DNA from: Betaproteobacteria bacterium
GTDB lineage: Bacteria > Pseudomonadota > Gammaproteobacteria > Burkholderiales > JAHFRG01
DNA length: 5,448 bases
Assembly: GCA_023258935.1 (NCBI GenBank)
Contig: JAHFRG010000091.1
Coordinates: 1-5,448 of the forward strand
Reading direction: 5' to 3'
This document shows, one piece after another, positions 1-4,159 of the stretch (position 1 is its first letter; every line of letters starts with the position of its first letter). The position numbers were made by a program, and so were the translations under genes. The notes below the pieces were generated by a model. It was not told where the DNA came from and searched no databases. It saw only the letters and a program-made list of their open reading frames with translations.

Positions 1-324
1 GCAGTAACCATATTCCCCCGAGTCGATTTTGCTGATGGTTTCCTCGATTTTCTTGATGAGCTTGCGCTCACGGTCGCGGTTGCGGAGTTCCAGGGCCATG
101 TCGGATTCCTGGCTGGCGCGGTCATTGGGATCGGCAAAAATCGTTGCCTCATCCTGCATGGTGTGCACGGTGCGGTCTATATCCTGGCTCAACTCGACTT
201 TCAGGGATTCCAGGATTTTGCGGAAATGCCCAAGCTGTTTCGGATTCATGTATTCTTCCCCTTTTTTTGGCACGTAGGGGGTGAATTGTTTATGCAATTC
301 CGGCGACATCTTCATAGCATCCAT
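1..324 (-). CDS. dksA: RNA polymerase-binding transcription factor DksA (partial, C-terminus cut by window edge)
   Basis: DksA enters the RNA polymerase secondary channel and, with ppGpp, lowers stable-RNA transcription and activates amino-acid promoters. The 108 visible residues match DksA throughout. They include the GEEYMN segment (22-27), the first coiled-coil helix, the tip DPNDRAS (65-71) and the returning helix with LELRNRDRERKLIKKIE (78-94). The tip residues Asp65, Asp68 and Ala70 correspond to E. coli Asp71, Asp74 and Ala76. The last codon is Cys108, the first zinc-ligand cysteine, so the zinc finger and C-terminal helix lie outside the window. An in-frame stop at 346-348 limits the N-terminus. 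ATG codons at 324, 315 and 309 are all possible and none has a strong Shine-Dalgarno; I use the longest. The ATG at 249 has a better purine-rich upstream (GGGGAAG), but starting there would remove the conserved GEEY segment. Identity is very sure; the start is uncertain. Confidence 0.95.
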   Translation of the reverse strand, partial: MDAMKMSPELHKQFTPYVPKKGEEYMNPKQLGHFRKILESLKVELSQDIDRTVHTMQDEATIFADPNDRASQESDMALELRNRDRERKLIKKIEETISKIDSGEYGYC

Positions 325-356
325 ATCTGGAAAAACGCTTTGATATCAGAAAATGA

Positions 357-362
357 ATTATA
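357..362 (-). promoter_or_regulatory. Predicted -10 box of the dksA promoter
   Basis: The minus strand reads TATAAT here, a perfect sigma-70 -10 hexamer, about 33 bp before the dksA ATG at 324. Transcription would begin near 350 and leave a leader of about 25 nt. No good -35 hexamer lies 16-18 bp upstream; the 17-bp position reads GGTATG. The promoter may therefore need an activator or rely on its -10 region. Seen by eye only. Confidence 0.55.
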
Positions 363-390
363 CCGCAAGTCTTGTTTGACATACCTGATT

Positions 391-406
391 TTTGCCGTAC
401 GGTAAA
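391..406. promoter_or_regulatory. Imperfect palindrome between the dksA and tRNA promoters (possible operator)
   Basis: The centre, CCGTACGG (395-402), is a perfect 8-bp palindrome. The symmetry extends as TTT/AAA on both flanks with a single mismatch (G394/T403), so 7 of 8 base pairs match over 16 bp. It abuts the -35 box of the tRNA promoter and would sit at about -41 to -56 relative to the predicted dksA start. That suits a regulator acting on either side, but no binding protein is known to me and chance is possible. Confidence 0.3.
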
Positions 407-435
407 TTGACCTTTATCATGGTCAAGAGTATATT
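407..435 (+). promoter_or_regulatory. Sigma-70 promoter of the tRNA-Pro-Arg-His operon
   Basis: The -35 box TTGACC (407-412) and -10 box TATATT (430-435) are separated by exactly 17 bp, and each matches consensus at five of six positions. The stretch after the -10 box, TACGCGC (436-442), is C/G-rich like the discriminators of stringently controlled stable-RNA promoters. The start site would be near 441-443, leaving only 3-5 nt of leader before the mature tRNA-Pro at 446. The arms TTGACC (407-412) and GGTCAA (421-426) form a perfect inverted repeat with an 8-bp spacer over the -35 box. Confidence 0.75.
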
Positions 436-445
436 TACGCGCTTC

Positions 446-522
446 CGGGGTGTAGCGCAGCCTGGTAGCGCGCTTGCTTTGGGAGCAAGATGTCGGGAGT
501 TCAAATCTCTCCACCCCGACCA
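446..522 (+). tRNA. tRNA-Pro (anticodon TGG)
   Basis: This is a 77-nt cloverleaf. The acceptor arms CGGGGTG (446-452) and CACCCCG (512-518) pair fully. The D stem is GCGC/GCGC, and the anticodon stem CTTGC (473-477) pairs with GCAAG (485-489). The loop TTTGGGA places TGG at 480-482. The T stem GGGAG/CTCTC contains one G-T wobble around loop TTCAAAT. Discriminator A519 is followed by an encoded CCA (520-522). TGG-tRNA-Pro reads CCA and, when its wobble base is modified, the other proline codons. It is the first gene of a three-tRNA operon. Confidence 0.97.
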
Positions 523-566
523 ACATTAACCCGGTTTGAGAGTGACCCAAGCTGGCGGCAGAACCT

Positions 567-643
567 GTGCCCGTAGCTCAATCGGACAGAGCACCAGCCT
601 TCTAAGCTGGGGGTTGTGGGTTCGATTCCCGCCGGGCACGCCA
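567..643 (+). tRNA. tRNA-Arg (anticodon TCT)
   Basis: This is a 77-nt cloverleaf. The acceptor GTGCCCG (567-573) pairs with CGGGCAC (633-639). The D arm is GCTC/GAGC. The anticodon stem CCAGC (594-598) pairs with GCTGG (606-610) around the loop CTTCTAA, giving anticodon TCT at 601-603. The T stem GTGGG/CCCGC has one T-G wobble around TTCGATT. Discriminator G640 precedes an encoded CCA (641-643). It decodes AGA and probably AGG, uncommon arginine codons in such genomes. It lies 44 bp after tRNA-Pro and 41 bp before tRNA-His, with no promoter evident between them. Confidence 0.97.
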
Positions 644-667
644 TTCTTGATCTCGAGTCGCGCAGCC

Positions 668-679
668 AGCAAGCTTGCT
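668..679. repeat. Perfect 12-bp palindrome in the tRNA-Arg/tRNA-His spacer
   Basis: AGCAAGCTTGCT is self-complementary over all 12 bases and sits in the 41-nt spacer, 6 bp before G-1 of tRNA-His. With no loop it can form only a small hairpin in RNA. It might mark a processing site in the polycistronic tRNA transcript, or be chance. Confidence 0.4.
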
Positions 680-684
680 TCAAC

Positions 685-760
685 GGTGGACGTAGCTCAA
701 TGGTAGAGTCCCGGATTGTGATTCCGGTTGTTGTGGGTTCGAATCCCATCGTCCACCCCA
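685..760 (+). tRNA. tRNA-His (anticodon GTG), with encoded G-1
   Basis: The acceptor GTGGACG (686-692) pairs with CGTCCAC (750-756). G685 is the extra G-1 that marks histidine tRNAs in bacteria and faces the discriminator C757. The D stem GCTC/GAGT has a terminal G-T wobble. The anticodon stem CCGGA (711-715) pairs with TCCGG (723-727) around TTGTGAT, with GTG at 718-720. The T loop is TTCGAAT, and the CCA is encoded (758-760). It is the last gene of the operon; the convergent smpB stop codon begins 8 bp later. Confidence 0.97.
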
Positions 761-768
761 CAAATTAA

Positions 769-1215
769 TTATTTCTTCGCACGCAGCAGACGCTGTTTTT
801 GGCGCTGCCATTCGCGTTCTTTTTCGGCTTCGCGCTTGTCGTGCTGCTTCTTGCCTTTGGCGAGACCAATCTGCAGCTTTATTTTGCCGCGCGTGTAATG
901 AACATCTAGCGGCACCAGCGTGTAGCCCGCGCGTTCTGCTTTGCCTATCAGCTTGTTTATTTCGTCTGCGCGCAGCAACAATTTGCGGGTGCGCGTAGGG
1001 TCGGGTGTGATATGAGTTGATGCGGTCGCCAGAGGGCTGATATGGCAGCCGGTGATGAAAATCTCACCCTTGCGCACCACCACATAGGCTTCCTTGATCT
1101 GGCAACGGCCGGCGCGAATGGCCTTGACTTCCCAGCCTTCAAGCACGATCCCCGCCTCATATTTTTCTTCGATGAAGTAATCGTGGAAGGCTTTTTTATT
1201 CTGAACAATGCTCAT
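769..1215 (-). CDS. smpB: SsrA (tmRNA)-binding protein SmpB
   Basis: SmpB binds tmRNA and brings it to ribosomes stalled without a stop codon. Trans-translation then frees the ribosome and tags the unfinished protein for degradation. The 148-residue product covers the whole family: N-terminal NKKAFHDYFIEEKYEAG (6-22), GWEVKAIRAG (27-36), the core THITPDPTRTRKLLL (67-81), and the C-terminal GKKQHDKRE (121-129) with EREW (133-136). His125 in that tail corresponds to E. coli His136, which works in the decoding centre. E. coli SmpB is longer mainly because of extra N-terminal residues. ATG 1215 fits related short-form proteins, though no Shine-Dalgarno is visible. It is divergent from ratA (51-bp gap) and convergent with the tRNA operon. 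The tmRNA gene itself is not in this window. Confidence 0.97.
   Translation of the reverse strand: MSIVQNKKAFHDYFIEEKYEAGIVLEGWEVKAIRAGRCQIKEAYVVVRKGEIFITGCHISPLATASTHITPDPTRTRKLLLRADEINKLIGKAERAGYTLVPLDVHYTRGKIKLQIGLAKGKKQHDKREAEKEREWQRQKQRLLRAKK
783..800 (+). terminator. Possible intrinsic terminator of the tRNA operon, inside the smpB 3' end
   Basis: On the plus strand GCAGC (783-787), loop AGAC and GCTGT (792-796, one G-U pair) form a short hairpin that runs directly into a T tract (796-800). It begins 23 nt after the tRNA-His CCA and overlaps the last coding codons of smpB. The stem is short, so this is a weak prediction, but no other terminator is visible between tRNA-His and this point. 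Confidence 0.35.
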
Positions 1216-1266
1216 GAGACGCGGACACTGCTAAAATCTGGTGATTTTATCAGCTTTTAGAATGCC
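1216..1266. promoter_or_regulatory. Compact divergent smpB/ratA promoter region with nested inverted repeats
   Basis: TAAAATC (1232-1238) and GATTTTA (1243-1249) form a perfect 7-bp inverted repeat with a 4-bp loop. A longer repeat, CTAAAATCTG (1231-1240) with CAGCTTTTAG (1251-1260), matches at 9 of 10 positions and overlaps the first. The inner repeat places a TAAAAT -10-like box on the plus strand (1232-1237, toward ratA) and on the minus strand (1249-1244, toward smpB). Each would give a leader of about 22-24 nt. Neither has a clear -35 box. The repeats are certain; the promoter role is inferred. Confidence 0.45.
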
Positions 1267-1698
1267 ATGGCCCAGGTAGATAGATCGGTGCTGGTGGGAT
1301 ATACCGCGCAGCAAATGTTTTCTCTGGTGGACAGGGTAGAGGAATATCCAGAATTTCTGCCTTGGTGTATCGGCGCATCGGTCAGCCAGCATAACGAAAA
1401 AACAACTTTAGCCACCATTCGTCTTAAATACCGTTATCTCAAGCAAAGCTTTACTACCGAAAACACCAAACATGCTCCAGATTCGATTGAAATACGGCTG
1501 ATAAGCGGACCATTCCGTCACCTTGAGGGGAGTTGGCGTTTTATTCAACTCGGAGAAGCGGGCTGCAAGATCGAATTCCGCCTGCGTTATGATTTTTCCA
1601 GCAAACTGCTGGAAAAACTGCTGGGCCCGGCGTTTCAGCATATCGCCGACAGTTTCGTGGACGGCTTTATCAAGCGTGCTGAAAAAATTTACGGCTAA
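1267..1698 (+). CDS. ratA: RatA / Coq10-like START-domain protein (SRPBCC superfamily)
   Basis: The 143-residue protein has the standard length of the RatA (YfjG/PasT) family and is a single START-like lipid-binding fold. Visible signatures are VDRVEEYPEFLPWC (21-34), the strand rich in alternating residues ending LKYRYLKQSF (53-62), GPFRHLEGSWRF (81-92), and a C-terminal helix with FVDGFIKRAEKIYG (130-143). In E. coli RatA is reported to block 70S ribosome assembly when overproduced; the eukaryotic relative Coq10 binds ubiquinone and supports respiration, so the normal role is debated. An in-frame TAG at 1258-1260 leaves ATG 1267 as the first possible start; no Shine-Dalgarno is obvious. Its stop codon is immediately followed by rnfH, and it is divergent from smpB, the same order as in enterobacteria. 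Confidence 0.93.
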   Translation: MAQVDRSVLVGYTAQQMFSLVDRVEEYPEFLPWCIGASVSQHNEKTTLATIRLKYRYLKQSFTTENTKHAPDSIEIRLISGPFRHLEGSWRFIQLGEAGCKIEFRLRYDFSSKLLEKLLGPAFQHIADSFVDGFIKRAEKIYG

Positions 1699-1995
1699 AT
1701 GAGTAATGAGATTATTATCGAAGTGGCTTATGGCGCTACGCGCAGTCAGACTATTTTGCGGCTGCAAGTGAAAAGCGGCACCACGGTTGGCGAGGCGATA
1801 ATCCAATCGGGCATTATGAAACAATTTCCGGAAATTAATCTGGGTCTGAAAAAAGTAGGTATTTTCGGCAAGCTGGCAAGGATGGATACGGTGTTAATCA
1901 ACCGGGACCGGGTTGAAATATACCGTGCATTGATTGCCGATCCCAAAGAGGCCCGGCGGCGGCGGGCGCAGGCAGCTAAAAGAGGCAGGAAATAA
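1699..1995 (+). CDS. rnfH: RnfH family protein (ubiquitin-like beta-grasp fold)
   Basis: This is a 98-residue protein of the RnfH (UPF0125/YfjF) family. The diagnostic block is VGIFGKLARMDTVL (53-66) followed by RDRVEIYRALIADPKEARRR (69-88), typical of the beta-grasp core end. The tail beyond residue 84 is dense in Arg and Lys. The name comes from an association with rnf electron-transport genes, none of which is present here. It has been proposed as the antitoxin partner of RatA because of the conserved pairing, but antitoxin activity has not been shown convincingly. The ATG begins on the base after the ratA TAA, so translation is probably coupled; an independent ribosome site is not evident. 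Confidence 0.92.
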   Translation: MSNEIIIEVAYGATRSQTILRLQVKSGTTVGEAIIQSGIMKQFPEINLGLKKVGIFGKLARMDTVLINRDRVEIYRALIADPKEARRRRAQAAKRGRK

Positions 1996-2010
1996 TCCGG
2001 GTTATTTTTT
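1990..2010 (+). terminator. Weak hairpin plus T tract at the rnfH/DUF4124 convergence
   Basis: AAATAA (1990-1995, including the rnfH stop) can pair with TTATTT (2002-2007) around a 6-nt loop, followed by more T residues to 2010. The stem is all A-T and therefore weak. It is the only terminator-like signal in the 6-bp gap between the convergent stop codons and overlaps the end of the opposing gene. Confidence 0.25.
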
Positions 2011-2493
2011 CGGGTTGCACCAGAAATCTACGGCTTTTTGCGTATTCGCTATTTCCTGAGCGCGTGCATTATCATCGAGGTATGCACGCTCGCCTTTATC
2101 ATTATATACGGTGACGCGCTGCCCCGTTTGCAGGGATTCCAGACTGCTGCGCGCGCGTTCGCAGTTTTGCTGGGCTTCCTTGGCTTCAGCCAGCGCTTTT
2201 TGTTCTTTTTTTGCTTTTTCCTCAGCTTCCACCTGGCGCTTGCGGAATTCCGAGTCCTGTTCGATATAGGTTTTGGGGCCGGCTGGTTTGGGCGCGGCCT
2301 TCCCGGTGCCGGGAGCCTCGGTGCCGCTCGTTCCGGATTTGATGCCCAGTGTTTGCTCCTCTTTGATGGTTCCCGGAGCTGGCTGATCGGAATAATGGAC
2401 CGTGCCATCAGGATCAACCCATTTATAGACCTCGCAGTACGCGCTTGTGGTGGCGCACAACGCCAATACAATTAAGCTCAATATACGCAGCAT
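2002..2493 (-). CDS. Secreted DUF4124 domain protein of unknown function
   Basis: The 163-residue protein begins with a typical Sec signal peptide: Arg3, then a hydrophobic run to about residue 13, and a likely cleavage after TSA at 18. The mature protein would be periplasmic or outside the cell. No acceptable lipobox is present, because the residue before Cys13 is Leu and before Cys20 is Tyr. The N-terminal DUF4124 motif VYKWVDPDGTVHYSDQPAPG spans 22-41. A Gly/Pro/Ala/Lys-rich linker (about 42-75) follows, then a charged probable coiled coil (about 80-122). The last part (about 123-163) contains a YLDD motif. Two further cysteines, 111 and 159, could form a disulfide. ATG 2493 has an AGGAG Shine-Dalgarno (2505-2501) with a 7-nt spacer. 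DUF4124 proteins are common in proteobacteria with no assigned role; I do not assign one. Confidence 0.85.
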   Translation of the reverse strand: MLRILSLIVLALCATTSAYCEVYKWVDPDGTVHYSDQPAPGTIKEEQTLGIKSGTSGTEAPGTGKAAPKPAGPKTYIEQDSEFRKRQVEAEEKAKKEQKALAEAKEAQQNCERARSSLESLQTGQRVTVYNDKGERAYLDDNARAQEIANTQKAVDFWCNPKK

Positions 2494-2620
2494 GATGCGA
2501 CTCCTAAAACAGGTTACTTAAGTGTATGCCAATTAGCTGGTAAATAGTAGTGTGAATTTAACGGTTAAACATTAGGATTGGTTGACCTGACAGGGGTTTG
2601 CTAAACCGTCGAGTGTTGTA
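2494..2620. promoter_or_regulatory. Divergent DUF4124/guaB intergenic region with clustered palindromes
   Basis: This part of the 179-bp gap holds no plausible gene. It contains ACTTAAGT (2516-2523), TTTAAC-G-GTTAAA (2557-2569, perfect 6+1+6), CCTG-A-CAGG (2586-2594, perfect) and GGTTT-GCT-AAACC (2595-2607, perfect 5-bp arms). ACGGTT (2561-2566) also matches AACCGT (2604-2609) as a distant inverted pair. No clear minus-strand promoter for DUF4124 could be picked; a weak -10-like TACACT lies at 2526-2521. The symmetry suggests regulator binding, but it is seen by eye without a statistical test. Confidence 0.4.
2501..2505 (-). promoter_or_regulatory. Shine-Dalgarno of the DUF4124 gene
   Basis: The minus strand reads AGGAG, 7 nt before ATG 2493. 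It is the strongest ribosome site in the window and fixes the start of the gene, in agreement with the signal peptide. Confidence 0.8.
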
Positions 2621-2649
2621 TTTACCGACTGACGCATGTTGCGTATAAT
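2621..2649 (+). promoter_or_regulatory. Predicted guaB(A) promoter
   Basis: The -35 box TTTACC (2621-2626, four of six) and -10 box TATAAT (2644-2649, perfect) are 17 bp apart. The start would be near 2656, giving a leader of about 17 nt that carries AAGGA (2661-2665), 7 nt before the guaB ATG. Both guaB and guaA are probably read from it. Confidence 0.7.
2632..2644. promoter_or_regulatory. 13-bp palindrome inside the guaB promoter (possible operator)
   Basis: ACGCA (2632-2636) and TGCGT (2640-2644) form a perfect inverted repeat with a 3-bp spacer. It lies in the -35/-10 spacer and touches the first base of the -10 box, so a bound protein should block RNA polymerase. The arms equal the outer half-sites of the E. 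coli PurR operator (ACGCAAACGTTTGCGT type), but the centre is 3 bp shorter, so PurR binding is not claimed. Confidence 0.4.
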
Positions 2650-2672
2650 GGTATTTTGCAAAGGAACAAAAT

Positions 2673-4133
2673 ATGCGAGTAGTTCAAAAAGCATTAACCT
2701 TTGACGATGTTCTGCTGGTCCCCGCCCACTCCACAGTACTGCCGCGCGATGTAAATCTCTCTACGAAACTAACCCGCGGCATTACTCTCAATATTCCGCT
2801 GATTTCTGCTGCCATGGACACAGTGACTGAAGCGCGGCTTGCTATTGCCGTAGCGCAAGAAGGCGGTGTTGGCATCATTCATAAAAACATGCAACCTAAG
2901 GCGCAGGCCACAGAAGTGGCCAAGGTCAAGCGTTTTGAGAGCGGGGTGGTGAAAGATCCGATAACTATTTCCCAGAACATGAAAGTGGGTGACGTAATGA
3001 ATCTCACCCAGCAACATAAAATTTCCGGTTTGCCGGTGGTCGATGGCGCGCGCGTTGTCGGTATCGTTACCAACCGTGATTTGCGCTTTGAGACCAACCT
3101 CGACCAGCCTATTAAAAACATCATGACCCCACGCGAGCGTCTGGTGACAGTGAAAGAGGGCGCGAGCCGCGACGAGGCGCTGAAGCTGATGCACAAATAC
3201 CGCTTGGAGCGCGTGCTGGTGGTAAATGACAACTTTGAGCTGAAAGGGCTGATCACGGTAAAGGATATCCTTAAATCCAGTGAACATCCCGATGCCTGTA
3301 AGGACGACCTCGGCCGGTTGCGGGTAGGCGCGGCGGTGGGTGTTGGTGAAGGCACCGAAGAACGAGTTGAAAGCTTGGTCGAAGCGGGCACCGATGTGAT
3401 CGTGGTGGATACCGCACACGGCCATGCGCAGGGCGTTCTGGATCGCGTGAAATGGGTGAAAAAGCGCTTCCCGGCAACTCAGGTGATTGGCGGCAACATC
3501 GGCACAACAGATGGCGCCAAAGCAATGTTGGATCATGGCGCAGATGGCGTGAAAGTTGGAATTGGGCCGGGCTCGATTTGTACCACCCGCATCGTTGCTG
3601 GAGTAGGCGTGCCGCAAATCACTGCGATTCAGAATGTGGCGCAAACGCTCAAGGACAGCGGAATACCGGTAATTGCGGACGGCGGCATTCGTTACTCCGG
3701 TGATATTGCCAAAGCCATCGCTGCAGGTGCGCATGTGGTGATGTTGGGTGGTTTATTCGCCGGCACTGAAGAAGCACCTGGGGAAATCGAATTGTTCCAG
3801 GGGCGCTCATACAAATCCTATCGCGGCATGGGCTCGCTGGGTGCGATGCAGCAGGGATCGAGTGACCGTTATTTTCAGGAGCCCGAGATGAATGCTGACA
3901 AGCTGGTGCCGGAAGGTGTAGAAGGCAGGGTGCCCTACAAAGGCAGCGTGGTGGCGGTTATGCAGCAGCTCGCGGGAGGCTTGCGAGCCAGCATGGGCTA
4001 TCTTGGCTGCGCAACCGTCGAAGATATGCGCACCAAAGCCCAGTTCGTTGAAATCACTTCCGCGGGCATGCGTGAATCGCACGTCCACAACGTGCAGATC
4101 ACCAAGGAGGCGCCGAATTACCGCATTGAATAA
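2673..4133 (+). CDS. guaB: Inosine-5'-monophosphate dehydrogenase
   Basis: GuaB oxidises IMP to XMP with NAD+, the first committed and usually limiting step of guanine nucleotide synthesis in the cytoplasm. The 486 residues match the usual length (488 in E. coli). The N-terminal barrel begins with ALTFDDVLLVPAHS (7-20). Two CBS domains are inserted at about 92-205, a regulatory Bateman module that binds adenine or guanine nucleotides in this family. The second half of the barrel carries GIGPGSICTTR (296-306) with catalytic Cys303, phosphate-binding ADGGIRYSGD (335-344) and MLGG (357-360). The flap SSDRYFQ (396-402) supplies Arg399 and Tyr400, which activate water. All key residues are intact. 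ATG 2673 is supported by AAGGA with a 7-nt spacer and a close promoter. It lies 74 bp upstream of guaA on the same strand. Confidence 0.98.
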   Translation: MRVVQKALTFDDVLLVPAHSTVLPRDVNLSTKLTRGITLNIPLISAAMDTVTEARLAIAVAQEGGVGIIHKNMQPKAQATEVAKVKRFESGVVKDPITISQNMKVGDVMNLTQQHKISGLPVVDGARVVGIVTNRDLRFETNLDQPIKNIMTPRERLVTVKEGASRDEALKLMHKYRLERVLVVNDNFELKGLITVKDILKSSEHPDACKDDLGRLRVGAAVGVGEGTEERVESLVEAGTDVIVVDTAHGHAQGVLDRVKWVKKRFPATQVIGGNIGTTDGAKAMLDHGADGVKVGIGPGSICTTRIVAGVGVPQITAIQNVAQTLKDSGIPVIADGGIRYSGDIAKAIAAGAHVVMLGGLFAGTEEAPGEIELFQGRSYKSYRGMGSLGAMQQGSSDRYFQEPEMNADKLVPEGVEGRVPYKGSVVAVMQQLAGGLRASMGYLGCATVEDMRTKAQFVEITSAGMRESHVHNVQITKEAPNYRIE

Positions 4134-4145
4134 ATGGCCGGGGAT

Positions 4146-4159
4146 TAGTGGCTAGTGGC
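4146..4159 (+). repeat. Perfect tandem heptamer in the guaB-guaA gap
   Basis: TAGTGGC occurs twice head to tail with no spacer in the 74-bp guaB-guaA gap. The AGTGG in either copy is complementary to CCACT at 4196-4200, just before the guaA start codon, so a long-range hairpin could cover the guaA ribosome-entry region. The remainder of the gap shows no terminator, promoter or convincing Shine-Dalgarno. Confidence 0.5.

Noticed and set aside
376..403. A second tRNA promoter with a perfect TTGACA (376-381)
   Set aside because: The best partner, TACGGT at 398-403 with a 16-bp spacer, matches only three of six positions, and the 407-435 promoter is far better placed.
29..405. Plus-strand frames over the dksA start (29-277 and 163-405)
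   Set aside because: They lie opposite a clear DksA reading frame, have no family resemblance, and extend into promoter sequence.
446..760. tRNA genes as an integration site for a genomic island
   Set aside because: All three tRNAs are complete, no repeated tRNA 3' end is present downstream, and the flanking genes are housekeeping genes with no integrase.
290..761. Two overlapping minus-strand reading frames of 86 codons each (290-550 and 501-761)
   Set aside because: They are antisense to the three tRNA genes. Strings such as ERFELPTSC and FEPTTTG are the well-known artefact of translating the complement of tRNA T arms and acceptor stems.
769..1215. A tmRNA (ssrA) gene next to smpB
   Set aside because: I found no tRNA-Ala-like ends or tag-peptide frame in the window; ssrA must lie elsewhere.
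1408..1824. A 138-codon minus-strand frame across ratA and rnfH
   Set aside because: It is antisense to two recognised genes and shows no motif; it is best explained as a shadow.
2038..2475. Hydrophobic 145-codon plus-strand frame that looks like a membrane protein
   Set aside because: It is the complement of the Lys/Glu/Ala-rich DUF4124 coding region, whose complement codons give Phe and Leu. The minus-strand gene has a signal peptide and a strong Shine-Dalgarno.
2769..3734. A 321-codon minus-strand frame inside guaB
   Set aside because: It is long, but it is wholly antisense to intact guaB and rich in His, Arg and Cys as expected for a codon-shadow. It lacks a ribosome site or any recognisable domain.
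4134..4148. A tiny leader peptide frame (MAGD, stop) directly after the guaB stop
   Set aside because: Four codons with no attenuator structure or ribosome site of its own; most likely chance.
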